NCBI GenBank assembly: GCA_036346205.1
Contig: JARFJB010001819.1
Coordinates: forward strand, 1,985,501 to 2,049,500
Direction of reading: 5' to 3'
From: Vesta saturnalis
Lineage: Eukaryota; Arthropoda; Insecta; Coleoptera; Lampyridae
Length of the DNA: 64,000 bases
The notes beneath the pieces were generated by a model. It searched no databases, was not told where the DNA came from, and saw only the letters and a list, made by a program, of their open reading frames with translations. Position numbers and translations under genes: made by a program. This document shows, piece after piece, positions 45,222 through 57,710 of this stretch (its first letter is position 1; the number at the start of each line of letters is the position of its first letter).

Positions 45222-46136
45222 TTGACCCACCACTCGGTGTTAGGATTGAGGAAAGCTGACGATAGCACTCTTCACTGTAGTTCATCTCAGTCTACTCACA
45301 GTGATAATCCACCTTCTATGTCAAATCAAGAAATTAAAGCTGAAATGGCAAATTCAATCAACAAAGACATTCAACGTATTCTCGAATGGGGAAGCAATAA
45401 TCTAGTTAAATTTAATGCTAACAAAACTCAGTGTTGCCTTATGTCCGCCAAAAAAGATCGATCATTTCCTGTTGTAAGTATGAATGGCTCAGTTCTTAAG
45501 TTTTCAGACTCTATTGCTCTGTTGGGTATGACTGTATCTTCAAATCTCTCATGGGTTGACCATCTTCTGTCAGCTACCAAAACAGCTGCTCGTAAAATAG
45601 GCTTTTTGTACAGATCTAAGCAGTACTTTACCTCTCGACAACTCCTTCTGCTGTATAAGGCCCAAATTCTTCCTCATCTGGAATATAATTCTCACCTTTG
45701 GGTTAGTGCTCCCCAATACGCTCTCGATATCGTTGATCGTATTCAAAAGAGAGCGATTAGGCTTATAAATGACCCGTCCTTAACTTCTCACATACAGTCC
45801 CTTGAGCATAGAAGGATGGTTTCAGTTCTTTCTTTGTATTATCGTTATTACAACGGCTATTGTGCTGGTGAATTACATTCTTTGATACCATCTCCGGCTA
45901 TCTTTGCGAGAAACGCTCGGTTCGCTCATTCACATCATCAGTATGCAGTACAAATCTCCACTTGTCGTACCAAACGGGCGCAATCCACATTTTTTTATAC
46001 GGCTTCTAAACTCTGGAATGATCTCCCTAGTTCCTGTTTTCCTCTCACTTATGATATGAGAAAATTTAAGGTAGCTGTTCATAGGCATCTATTGGCAATT
46101 CATTATCCCTCTATCCATCCTCCTAAGTGTTCCTGA
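45222..46136 (+). pseudogene. CR1/jockey-superfamily RT C-terminal end, intact frame
   Basis: Element sequence begins at ADDSTLHC (45255), the catalytic YADD box missing its first residue. It continues uninterrupted for about 290 codons: WGSNNLVKFNANKTQCCLMS, ALLGMTVSSNLSWVDHL, LLYKAQILPHLEYNSHLW, IVDRIQKRAIRLINDPSL and LWNDLPSSCFP. These are the thumb and C-terminal region of LINE reverse transcriptases of the CR1/jockey group. The stop at 46134 is followed by a short 3' UTR. The first ten codons are flanking DNA. 5'-truncated, so not active. Confidence 0.85.
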
Positions 46137-46199
46137 GTGCTTTAGCACGATAGGCCTTATTTAGCCTGTGCAGGTCCACAATCATAAAAAAAAAAAAAA
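45253..46199 (+). mobile_element. 5'-truncated LINE with poly-A tail
   Basis: Truncation lies inside the RT active-site codons. The 3' UTR can form a small stem (ataggccttatttagcctgt), and 14 A residues close the copy at 46186-46199. The open frame and clean tail suggest a comparatively recent insertion. Confidence 0.8.
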
Positions 46200-48960
46200 G
46201 TATAATTTATACGCCCTGAGCCTAAGATTGTGAGCTCTAAGGCAAACCCTTGAAAGCCACCCTTGCTTTTAGTTTCTGATCATCATCGTCTAGCTGAATA
46301 TTTTAAAAACTAACGGCCGCACTATTGTTTTAGAGGGAAATTTGAGATAGTGTTGTAAAAAATTAAACTTATTACAGGCATATTGTAAAATAATTACCAT
46401 GGATTAAATTGTCTATCAAATTTTGCTAACATGTGACCCCCCCACCCCCACCCCAACAGAATCTCATTATCCCATTAATTTGTTCTTTTTAATTTAGAAT
46501 CAGAATGAATGTTTATTACTATGAGATAAGTACATTATACTATGTCTAAGTTAACTGGACTGTAAAGCCAAATATCCATTATGCAAATTTGCGTTAACTC
46601 TTGCATTAAAGCAATACGATGCCCACACTAAGATATTATAAACTATATACAAATAAAACTATGTATAGTAACTACTTTACAATTAAAGCTTGTACCCAAA
46701 CTTATACCGTTATAGCACTTACTCCTAACGATCTTCATATCTTTAATCGTCTTAAAATCGATTATACTGGAGTTTTTAAAGTTTAGAGTAATGCCCTTAA
46801 CATAACGCAAAGATTTAAGTTTCATCAGTAGTGGAGAACACGTAGCTATAGCTTTAGATAATGCACAAACAAATTCAGCAATCTAACTACCAGAAACATA
46901 AGATTAATTCATCGATTATCTAACCTACACCGCGTGGATAATTAAAATGACAAGGTCTTGTCGTGAACATGAAATTTCCGTGCCGTAATATAGGACTATT
47001 CGTCCTGGTTTTCCTAAAAAAACTACATTTCTAAACACGCGTGAGCTGTTATATACGCAGCTATGGCCACATTAATCTTTTCAGCGGTTCACCCTCCACC
47101 ATGAGTCTGTTACAATTTAGAATTACCCTTCATTAATAGGTATGCCTGACCAAACCTGAACCAAAAGATCTATAAAATTAAAAAAAAATCCTTTGCTTCA
47201 GATACAATTGTATGTGGGGTTACATTTTCACGTCAAGCAAACTTCCCCCAAAACAAGTTTAACATTAGTAAGGTATTAGAACTCCACATTTTTTTATCTT
47301 TGCATTTGGACGACCATCGGTGGTACACACAATCTCTATTGATATAAAACTATTTTTTACTTTAACGTTATAATGCCCTATTAAGTATAAACAAGTATAA
47401 ACATTAATTCTTATTTTAAATGTAAAATCATTTGTCCTATCCTACGCAATATAATTCTATTCGGTTACATTACATTAATTAATTTCATTTTCGACAATTG
47501 ACGATTCACCATTTCAAAATTTATATTTTCCCATGAATTCCCAGGAATTTTCCACTAGTTTTTAAAATATTCTGCTAGATGACGCCACGATTTCGCAAAA
47601 AATACAGATAACTTCCAACAGCTTTTAGAACATACCGCTAGATGATGATAATCCAATTACAGGAAGCTTCCATTAGCTTTTAAAATACACCACTATACAG
47701 TAACACAAATAAACCAACCAGAATCCAAAGCGTTAAGCCCCTAATCAAGTAGGACAAAGACTAGTCTTCTCATAACTAATAAGTGCGCGTTAACCCTAGA
47801 CCTTGAATCAGTGTCGCGTGGCTTAAAGATCAATCAGAAACAAGAAACTGCAGTATAAAACTAAATTACTCGTTTTTTATACCTCCATAACAATGGAAAG
47901 TCACTGCAAACGGGTAGTTTCTATTTTGCAGAGTAGTTAAAAAAGAGATTGAATTAATATTTAATTTATTTTGACTAGGTATTATTTAGAACATCTTTAA
48001 CCCTAAAAACTTTATCAACTCCTGTGGTTTGTCATTTACCCAAAAGTATTGTTTAACATAAACTACACATTTAGCAGTAGATTATGTTACTAGGAGTCAA
48101 AATGGCATTTGGCGAAACATAATCCGTTGAGCATCCCTCAGCCACTTTTACTCCAAATAACATATACTGTATCTTCACACGTTATAAAACCGTAAAACAA
48201 AAGAGTAAAGTAAATCGCTAATGTATTTTGTATTCATTATTAATGTTGATAACCATAGAAATGTAGAAATTTGACAATTTGTTGTTTTGATAAACAGTGC
48301 TGAAGTGACATTTCTCCCTATTCTGTTTCTATTGGCAACGTCAACTTTTAGTGCCGGTGAAACAATGTCGGCCTATTCTATACATTCAAGGCAAACTACA
48401 AGAATAAGTTCTACGATTTCCATTCCATAATAAGAATTTTAACAACGTTAGAAGCGGTTAGAGTAAAAATGACATATTTGATATGGTTTAGAAGTGCGTT
48501 TTTGTGGGTCATCTATTCTACATCGCCCCGCTTCTCTAAATAATCGAAAAACAGATTGGTAGCTTGTAATAAAAATGTTGCGCCCGATAAAGTGCAACTT
48601 TTGCCTTGACATTTTAGGTGCAAAGTTGTTACTTTTCTGACGTTTGAACGTACATTCATTTTATTAAAGGATTAACTATAATATTTATTTACTTATTTGG
48701 CTACATTCCAATTAAGCTTTAACGCTTTAAGTAAGTTTTCACAAAAGCTCACACATCTAAAACAAATAAATTTGTCCCAAAAATTCCTGTAATTGTATGA
48801 TTAACCGTCTATCTGACTTAATGTTTTATTGCTATGTAATTTGTTTTTATTTCTGGCAATATTGTAAAAGACCATTCCGTAATAGTATATTAAGATACAA
48901 GTATGACAATGTTAGTATTACAGGGCGAGCTGCAAATTTGTAACACGAGACGCCAAGCGT
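46200..48960. other. 2.7 kb without recognised gene or element
   Basis: A C-rich run (gaccccccccaccccc-like) lies at 46435-46460. Three decayed units of about 60 bp around 47545-47700 share agcttttaaaata and ccgctagatga. No coding homology, tips or copies of other repeats in the window are seen. This is the largest candidate for unique sequence here. Confidence 0.5.
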
Positions 48961-48964
48961 CGAG

Positions 48965-49361
48965 TCTTCACACACAAACACGCAAACACGCAAACACGTA
49001 AACACGCAAACACGAAAACACGCAAACGCGCAAATTCGCAGATACGCAAACACGCAAACACGCAAACACGCAAACACGCAAACACGCAAACACGCAAACA
49101 CTCAAACACTCAAACACACAAACACACAAACACACAGACACACAGACACACAAACACAGACACACAAACACACAAACACACAAACACACAAACACACAGA
49201 CACACAGACACACAAACACACAAACACACAAACACACAAACACACAAACCCACAAACACACAAACAGACAAACAGACAAACAGACAAACACACAAACACA
49301 CAAACACACAAACGCAAACGCAAACGCAAACGCAAACGCAAACCCAAACACGAAAACGAAA

Positions 49362-49399
<38 letters not shown>

Positions 49400-49663
49400 A
49401 AACACAAACACAAACACAAACACAAACACAAACACAAACACAAACACAAACACAAACACAAACACAAACACAAACACAAACACAAACACAAACACAAACA
49501 CAAACACAAACACAAACACAAACACAAACACAAACACAAACACAAACACAAACACAAACACAAACACAAACACAAACACAAAAACCAACACAAACACAAA
49601 CACAAACACAAACACAAACACAAACACAAACACAAACACAAACACAAACACAAACACAAACAA

Positions 49664-49746
<83 letters not shown>

Positions 49747-50150
49747 AACGCAAACGCAAACGCAAACGCAAACGCAAACACAAACACAAACACAAACACA
49801 AACACGAACACATATAAGTACACACACAAAGACACGCACACACCCACACAAAGGCGCACACACACGCACACGCACATGCACACGCACACGCACACGCACA
49901 CGCACACGCACACGCACACGCACACGCACACGCACACGCACACGCACACGCACAGGCACTCGCACGCGCACACGCACATCCACACACACACACGCGCGCG
50001 CCCACACACACGCACACATGCAGACACGCACCCACGCACACACGCACACGCGCACACCCGCGTACGCGCACCCGCGCACACACGCACACACGCAGACACG
50101 CAGACACGCACTCACGCACACACACGCGCACACATGTGCGCGCACCTGAG
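48965..50150. repeat. Compound microsatellite of 6-8 bp units, 1.2 kb
   Basis: Successive blocks: (aaacacgc)n about 48975-49110, acac/aaac mixtures to 49310, (gcaaac)n, (gaacac)n, (aaacac)n about 49396-49655, (gcagac)n about 49666-49745, (gcaaac)n again, then (gcacac)n and acgc/cgcg mixtures. Three minus-strand frames stay open for 330-390 codons only because the unit length is a multiple of three or contains no stop. Confidence 0.95.
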
Positions 50151-50339
50151 CATTTTAACTTGAAATGTCTATAATTTGTTACAATAACAATATTATCTTA
50201 TGAATGCATTTGTTTAAAAATAACAATTATTTTACCTTCCAACTTACATATACATATGTAGGTGTAGAAGGTTATGCAATCGACTTTTTTTTCACTATCG
50301 CTAAATCGACTTATTAGCTCATTTTACAACTTTTGGCCA

Positions 50340-50992
50340 AGTTTCGCCAAGACCCGAGCACCGGAGAGGAGGGTTTATTAGGAGCAGTCTTTGGTTGTTA
50401 TGAAATATTTCTAAAACATCTATCTGTATATTGCAAATTTTTTGATGTGACGCGTGATTTTGCGGAAAAGAAATTCTTTTTTAAAGAAAACCTAATTTTA
50501 TATCTTTATAAAGTTTTTTAATGTAAAGTGAAATAAATGTAAAAATTAAATAAATACGATTGAAAATGCTGAAGCCGTATTATAGATATTTTTATAGAAG
50601 CGGGCGGCTTTGAAATTTTATTTACGATAACATGTGTTTGTGTCTATTAATCTCTATCTGACATGAAGTTTTAAACGTCATCCCGACATAGATTGTTTTT
50701 GTTTTTACAATGTTGCCTGTTTTCGTTATGAACGTATAAAAAAGAGGTTACATAGTCATCTTAAAAAAATTATAATTAAAATTATTTTATTTCTTTTAAT
50801 TTTAACCTCTGTCTGGCACGAAGTTTTAAACATCTATTTGACATACATTATTGTTTTTGCGTTTACAATGTTGCCTATTTTCGTAATGAACTTCTTATAA
50901 AAGAAGTTGCATAATTATACTAAAAAAATGTTATTAAAATTATTCTATTTCATTTAATTTCCGTTTTGTACGTTGGAAGGTAGTGTGGTGTG
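50340..50992 (+). repeat. Unnamed interspersed repeat family, copy 3
   Basis: It shares gagaggagggtttattag, tttttgatgtgacgcgt, the aaataaatgtaaaaattaaata block and tctatctgacatgaagtttta with copies 1, 2 and 4. The internal unit is present twice (about 50655 and 50812). It shows the empty site of the tRNA-derived insertion in copy 1. It ends gttggaaggtagtgtgg. Confidence 0.85.
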
Positions 50993-51830
50993 CCACACCC
51001 GATATTTAATTACACGTAAAAAATTTAGGTTCAATTCAGACTGATTATATATAAGATTATTAGATTTGCATAAAACCTTTGATAATGCGTGTATAAAATA
51101 TTTTCCTAGTACTCTATTGATTAAAAGCTTATAAAGGTTTTTAGGGTTCTACAAATGTATAAGGGCGAGGGTTAAAATGGAGCAGGTGTTCTAAACGTAT
51201 AGCATTTGTAGCCCACAACAATAGGGGTGACTAACATCTATAATAAAGCCCCTATTGTTCGAGATATTTTAAACCTTCTGGTACAGTTATTCAAGGTTTT
51301 ACGAGCGGAAATGTGCAACTCAAAACATTGCTTTGCTATGAAAACATAAAACCATAAAATATATTCAACATACACATGTTTATTTCTAAAAATAATTGTA
51401 ATAAAACAATTAAAAATACCGTGTGATTCATCAGAATGCTCGTTTAATTTAAAACGTAATACAACTCACGTTATAAAAACAGAAGTTGATTATTCACGCC
51501 CAAAAACTCAAAATTTAAAATCAATTTTTCTTAAATTTGATAAAATAATGGCTTTTATAGTTGTTATCCTGTATTTATGTAGCAAGAGGATAGTTGTATT
51601 CGAATTATTCTTAGACAAACAAATTCATAAACTTGTTTATCCTTTATCGAGGTCAAAATCTTTATGGTTTCTAAAATCTCATTTTACATTTAATTTAATT
51701 TAGCTTTAATTAATGAGTATGTTTTATTCATAGGTTGTTCATGCACTTTTGGCGTTTTCAATTAACCACGAAAAATTGACAAAATAGATTGTCTCTGATT
51801 ATTAAAAATAAGCGACAAACTTCATTCTCG
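50993..51830. other. Spacer with one perfect 11 bp stem
   Basis: AACAATAGGGG and CCCCTATTGTT (about 51217-51265) form an inverted repeat around about 21 bp. Otherwise non-coding with no recognised repeat. Confidence 0.4.
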
Positions 51831-52605
51831 CTCGTTACTATGGGCGTAGCCAGCGAGGGGCAGGGAGGGGCAACTGCCCCCCCCCCCCTGGAAGAGCAAA
51901 AATAAATTAAATAATTTTTAAATTTTAATAAACAAAAAAATTAAACCTAAAATATACATATTTTTCTGTTCTGCATATTTTTTTGTTATCTGTTTTATAT
52001 ATTTTGTTTGTTGTTGTGGTCGTTTGGTTGCTTTTATGAATATTTTAAAATTAATTAATAACCTCTAATAAATAAAATTATTCGCATGTCCTTTGTCACT
52101 AAAATATATTTCATCAGCAAAAAACAAAGCTGTTTGAAAAACTGACATAGTGCTAAATATATATTAATAGCGTTTTCGATCTATGCATTTAATGCATTGG
52201 TGCACACCAGAATTGTCCCACACCAGAATTGGATAAAACGAGTGTTCGATTTACTCTCAGGATACGTCAATTTTAGTGTTCGATTCAACCACTTAACAGT
52301 CGGACATTTTTGAGAAAAATGGTAAAAAAATTGTCACTTTTTTTTTGTTTTCATTTAACTACATTTTTTAATCCTATTAATTAATTAAAATAAATTTACT
52401 CAATAAGTAGTTTTAGTGTGAAATATTTTGAAACATTCAATACACAATCCTACATCAGAATCCGAAATAAATACTCTTATAACGTACGTAAGACCTGCAC
52501 CAACAAGTTAAAACAAAAGTTGCCTGAACGAGACTCGGGATCGTCAGTGTACGATTGAGTTGGTGTGTAAGTGCTCTTGTCTAGCGACAGTGTCCTATTT
52601 AATAG

Positions 52606-52960
52606 TGTAACGAAACGCCACTGGTTTTCTTCGAGAAAAATCGAGATACAAGTGAGGAATATACGGGAACCGGCGATGCGAATGTTCTGGCAATTTCTAG
52701 CCTCAAAAAGGGTATATAAAATTGCCTATCGGGCGCGAAGAGAAGAGAGACAGTACAGTACAGTACATAGTGCAGGATACGAAGTTGCATACGGCGAATA
52801 AAAAGCGAGGCGCGAGATTTAAAAGCGGAATAGTTAAAAAGTGTTGAGAAAGTGAATATTTGTGTTGTTTTGTTAACTTTATTGGTTTTAAATAAAGTTG
52901 GTGTGAATAGTTATCAGTGTTAAATTTTTGCCTGAGAAACAAGAGGGAAAATCCGTAACA
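52606..52960 (+). mobile_element. Solo LTR (gypsy-like), 4 bp target duplication
   Basis: It begins TGTAACGAAACGCC and ends AAAATCCGTAACA (TG..CA). ATAG lies at 52602-52605 and 52961-52964. A TATATAA box (52713) with a downstream cagtacag and an AATAAA (52891) fit promoter and polyadenylation signals of an LTR. The interior was lost by recombination between two LTRs. It shares only the TGTAACG start with the gypsy LTR at 34671. Confidence 0.9.
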
Positions 52961-53007
52961 ATAGTTTTACCACAGAATAAAGAGACAGAAATCACAGAAA
53001 AGACAAT

Positions 53008-56004
53008 ATGGATATAAGAAATTGGTTACAAAAAGGTAAGTTAAATAATTTCAGTAGAAAATTAAATTTTTAATTAAAACTTTAGTCATTCCATTAGAAA
53101 TGGTCCAAAAATTTGAAAATTGGTTACTCGACCAGCACCAAATAAAACAAAACTACCATGTAATGATAGCTTATAATGTAGATATGTTATATCCGATGTT
53201 AATTTTTGTTCAAAATTATTTGTATCGCAACGTTTGGAAAAAAATTCAATTGCAGCCCTTCACAAAATTGCCAATTGCTCTTTACTCTTTGCTTGTATCT
53301 TTGTGAAACAATTTTTATTAGCTTTGGCAAAAGATTCTGTCCATTATTAATATAATTTTATATATTTTTCATTATTATGATGCCGACTTTTTTGCCTTCT
53401 AATTATAACAAAAATTACAATAATGCACCGATTTTGACAGCTCATATCTCAAATGGGACTAAATATAAAAACTGAAATTTTCACATATTAAAGATCAAAC
53501 AGCACTTTATACGTGCTATTAATTTCATTTTGTGTTTTTAATCTAGAGAAAAAATATTAACATCGGATATAGTATATCCACATTATAAGCTATCATTACA
53601 TGGTAGTTCTGTTTTATACTAATTTTTAACTAGGGACTAAGAACAAGAATGATATTAGTTATTATTTAGGTCAAAATCTCTAAAACGGAAAAAGTTCATG
53701 ATGACAGTAGTGGAAGTGGAAGCAATGATTGTGATGAAGATGAAAATAAAATGGTCGGAACATCAAAATCGGAATCTATTTTGAAGGAGGCTCAAGTAGT
53801 TCTTCAAATCTACATGAAGCTGTCTCTGGAACTGGGACCTCTAAACAAACTGAAGAACGCGATGGCTACCATGAAAATGACATTGGTCGTTATGTTAGTT
53901 GTGCCAATAACTTGCCTTCTGAAAAAAAGAAGGAATTGTTGACAAACCCTTGGGTTCCATCATCCAATTACGATTTTGCTTCTGATGCCGTTCACTTGAA
54001 AAGAAAATTTAACCATCGCTGGTTAGATCAATATACTCCATGGCTGGTGTACTCAAGTCGTTTGAAAGGTGCTCTATGTTTGTATTGTGTTTTATTTCCG
54101 CCATGAATTGCTACAGTTAAAGGAGTTTTGGGGTCATTTATGGTAAGGCCTTACATGAAGTTTAAGGATATACATGAAGATTGCAGAAAGCACGTTGGCA
54201 GCCATTACCACAAATCTTCAACAGCTGCTGCAAAAGCATTTCTTGAAAATGCTCCTGTTGAAGTCTAGTTGCAAATAGGGCACCATAAGACGATTGAAGA
54301 AAATAAACAAATATTGTCAGCAATTATTTCATGCATAATATTTTGTGGAATTCATGATTTGCCGCTTAGAGGAAAACAAGGAAATGAGGGAGTTTTCTTT
54401 GACCTTTTAAATTTGAGGATTGACTCTGGTGATGAGAAGCTAAGGAGCCACTTGGATAAATGTCAAAAAAACGCAGTCTATACCTCACCAACAATTCAAA
54501 ATGAGATCATACAATTATGCGGTGAAGTTATCAAAGAAAAAATAATCGAAGACTGTAAACGGGCAAAAGCTTATGCTGTAATGGCTGATGAAACAGCAGA
54601 TATCGCTGGAAAAGAGCAGCTTTCTATTGGATTAAGGTTCTATGATGAAAGCCAAAAATAATCAGGGAGGAATTTGTAGGCTACATTGAGTTAAAATGTC
54701 AAGATGCTTCTACAATCGCTAGCGCAATTCAAAGTTTTTTAGAAGATAATAATTTTTCCGCCGATAATTGTGTGGGATTCGGATTTGACGGGTGTTCCAC
54801 GATGGCCGGCAAAGAAGGTGGTGTACAGGCCATTCTTAAAAAAAAGTACGCTAAATCTTTATTTTTCCATTGCTCCAGCCACAGAATAAATCTTGTGGTC
54901 AATGATACTAGCAAGCTACCAGAAATAAGAAACACAATTGCAACGGTTAAAGACACAATAACCTTCTTTCGTGAATCGCCAGCCCGTAGGAAATCGGTTC
55001 CAAATCTTTCAAGGCTCTGTGAGACCAGATGGTCGGAAAAATATACGAGCATAAAAAAATTTTCAGAAAGCTTCACTGACATTGTTAAAGCACTAGAACA
55101 TCTATCTGTCGAAGGAAACTATGCCACAAGAAAATCTGCCTACCAATTGCACTGTGCAGTTACTAAACCAATATTCATCTTAGGTTTAAACATAATTACA
55201 AGATACTCTGCAATCTTGGAACCCGTTGCAAACGTTTTACAAGGTAAAAGTATGCATATGGTTATGGTGAAGAAATATATTGATGATATTCTAGATGTAA
55301 TCAAAGAAGATCGACAAGATGTCGAAAATGTTTCTTATGAATTATTTAAAAAATCACTTGATATTGCAGAGAAAGTAGGGATTGAGTTGTCAGTACCACG
55401 AGTCACTCAAAAGCAAGTACACAGAAGTAATCCACCATCTGAGTCTGCAGTTGAATACTGGAAGCGGTCAATAATCATCCCCTATCTTGATTCTTTAACT
55501 TCGTCTTTGGATGCTAGATTCTCCAACGAAAATACACCTGCTTTTGCTTTAACTTATCTTCATCCTTCAAGCATGCTCAAAATGGCTTCAAAAGATTTCA
55601 AAAATGATGCAGAATCTTTCATGGAATTTTATAAGTTGAGTGATGTCTCTGCAGAATTAGATTTGTGGTACAATATGTGGAAGAAAAAGAATTTAACAGA
55701 AGACAAATTAAAGGACATTGAAGTGGCTGCACCTTTGGAGGAAGCTAATGTTTTTTTCCCTGCAACAAGGCATGTACTGCTAATATTAAGTGCTTTCCCA
55801 TCCACTACTGCTACTGTGGAAAGATCGTTCAGTACCCTGCGAAGGGTAAAAACCTGGCTCAGGAGTACAATGGGTGATGACAGACTCACTGGGTTGTGTT
55901 TGATGAGTGTGCATCGAAAATTTTTGAAGGAAAATCAGGACTGCATAGTGAAGAAAGTTTTGGATAAATTTAGTTTAAACCCAAGAAAAATGTTATTAGT
56001 TTAA
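53008..56004 (+). pseudogene. hAT transposase (ZMYM1/DUF4371 type), several breaks
   Basis: A nine-codon first exon (MDIRNWLQK) ends at a consensus donor (53036). A Ser/Asp-rich segment resumes near 53670. The main protein follows: KKELLTNPWVPSSNYDFAS, WLVYSSRLKGALCLYCVLF (zinc finger), stops at 54104 and 54266, AYAVMADETADIAGKEQLSI (first Asp), a frameshift at about 54660, then an unbroken 410 codons with NCVGFGFDGCSTMAGKEGG (second Asp), HCSSHRINLVVND, and ATVERSFSTLRRVKTWLRS with DRLTGLCLMSVHR (dimerisation). About four lesions in total. The C-terminal two thirds are well preserved. Confidence 0.85.
53144..53617. repeat. MITE with about 58 bp TIRs in the hAT intron
   Basis: aaaacaaaactaccatgtaa, tgatagcttataatg and tatccgatgttaat (53144-53201) return inverted at 53556-53617. 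It has no coding content. It lies between the hAT first exon and the next recognisable exon. Confidence 0.8.
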
Positions 56005-56202
56005 TTTAAGTATAATTAAAATCTCAAAGTTTTGTTTTCATTTGCCTTTTCTTTTTATCCTAAAATTTTACATTTTGAACGACCATGGACCATGGTTTGC
56101 CCCCCTGTTATAAATCCTGGCTACGCCCTTGCTCGTTACCATTGACGCATTTTTGGTAAGTGTACAAAAACGTTACCCACTTAAAGTTCTATTCTAAATA
56201 CA

Positions 56203-56780
56203 GGGTGTCCGGAAATTATGCGCAAAACGTTCGGGGGGTTATTGTACTCGATAAATTAATGCCGCAAGTCCTTATAACGTTTTTTTGAAAACTCAAAAAT
56301 AACGGAGAATAAGACCTCAAAATTTGACTTTTTATATGTTATTTTTGTAATAATTATTTTGTTACTGGATCGATTCTTTTGAAATTTGGAATAGACATTT
56401 TTAATATTTTATTACGTTATTGTACCGAATTTGATGCACATATTTCAATTCCAAAGCGCCTATTCTGCACTTAACCTATGTATTATGATCCATGTTTTTT
56501 TTATTTGAATATTTTTTTAAATTTACATTGCATTCGTTTAAAGAGAAACAAATATTATTTAAAAAAGGTTCCTTCCCTTGTTTCATGACGGTAAAATGAA
56601 CCGTTTTCGAAAAAGTTCCATCTCGAAAGGTGTGTTAAATTTATTATTACATTTCCAAGGCGTGCCATGTATAAATACATTTAACAAAGCGAGCTATGGA
56701 TAAAACATAAGAGTAGAACAAGGGCACTATCCCCCCAACTTTTTTGGGGAATTCCCCAAGGCTGGCCACGTGGCTGACCT
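56203..56780. repeat. Mariner-type left end, otherwise unassigned
   Basis: atacagggtgtccggaaatt starts at 56202 with the usual tip. The 0.5 kb behind it is AT-rich and non-coding, and no matching right tip is present. Confidence 0.45.
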
Positions 56781-56784
56781 CGGT

Positions 56785-57045
56785 TGGACCTTGAGAAACT
56801 GGTTGACCTTGAGAAAGTTCTTTACCTTGAGCAAGTTATTTGCTTTGAAACAGTTGTTGACCTTGAGGTACGGGTTGACCTTGAGAAAGTTGTTTACCTT
56901 GAAAAAGTTGTCTACCTTGAGAAAATTGTTGACCTTGAGAAATTGGTTTCCCTTGAGATAGTGGTTTACCTTGAGAAAGTTGTTTGCCTTGAGAAACAGG
57001 TTGGCCTTGGAGTTGGCCTTGGACCCGGACTTGCGCAGGAAATTG
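56785..57045 (-). repeat. 18 bp minisatellite with open hexapeptide frames
   Basis: About 13 units of the type ttgaccttgagaaagttg. On the minus strand one frame reads repeated FLKVNN and stays open for 109 codons. Another reads repeated [Q/P]LSQG[K/Q] with one stop. On the plus strand two frames are also open. Whether any is expressed cannot be judged. A start-to-stop frame on the minus strand covers 57056-56727. Confidence 0.85.
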
Positions 57046-57059
57046 AATAAGGACACCGT

Positions 57060-57420
57060 ACTGCTATCTCATAAGACAGGTCTGCGCCCCCTCTTGTCAT
57101 GGCCCCTTGGCGGGAAACGGTATTCTAATAAGGGGTCCTAATGCTAACTTGTAAGACAGCTATAAGAACTTGTGTTAGGTCTGCGTCCCCTCTTGTCGTG
57201 GCCCCTTGGCTGGAAATAGTATACTAATAAGGGGCCCCAATGCTAACTTGTAAGACAGCTATAAGAACTTGTGTTAGGTCTGCGTTCCCTCTTGTCGTGG
57301 CCCCTTGGCTGGAAATAGTATACTAATAAGGGGCCCCAATGCTAACTTGTATGACAGCTATAAGAACTTATGTTAGGCCTGCGCCCCCCAATTGTCATGG
57401 CCCCTTGTTGTGAAATTTGA
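57060..57420. repeat. Tandem repeat, 99 bp period, about 3.6 units
   Basis: The motif aggtctgcg recurs at 57078, 57177, 57276 and as aggcctgcg at 57375, a constant 99 bp step. Each unit also has cttgtcgtggccccttgg and actaataaggggccccaatg. A diverged partial unit lies at 57500-57600. The ctaataaggggtccta core is shared, inverted, with the 17.6 kb repeats. Confidence 0.95.
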
Positions 57421-57710
57421 ATTTGTTAGTCGTGCCATCTAGCAGTATATGGATTAATGAGTGTTTTCTGTAATAGAAGTGGCTTCTCCCTTTAAAAGTA
57501 CATACAGCCCTTGTAATAGTCATGACGGGAAAATAAGAAATAAGGGGCACTAACCCTAACTTGTAAGACGCTTGAATCTGTTCTCTGGACTTAGCCCTCT
57601 GTTATGGAACACTTATTTTTGAATTATAGGTTACAATTAATTAATCATCTTGTTTTTTACAATCTCTAATAAAAAAGATAAAATGGTTTTTAATAATTTA
57701 TTAAACTGCA

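Larger units (their letters stand above)
51839..56131 (+). mobile_element. hAT transposon with perfect 8 bp target duplication
   Basis: CTCGTTAC at 51831-51838 and 56132-56139 is the target duplication. The ends are TATGGGCGTAGCCAG and CTGGCTACGCCCTTG, inverted with two mismatches at the tip. It carries a broken transposase (53008-56004), a solo LTR (52606-52960) and a MITE in what looks like its first intron. Confidence 0.95.

Noticed and set aside
48968..50145. Three overlapping minus-strand open frames of 333-387 codons (Cys/Val/Arg-rich)
   Set aside because: They are translations of a 6-8 bp microsatellite without stop codons. All three frames are open at once and composition follows the repeat unit.
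52571..52942. Frames on both strands near 52.6-52.9 kb
   Set aside because: They lie in the solo LTR, whose TATA, polyadenylation signal and TSD explain the sequence.
57060..57420. Regularly spaced repeats as a CRISPR array
   Set aside because: The units are contiguous 99 bp tandem copies without unique spacers, in a eukaryotic transposon-rich context.
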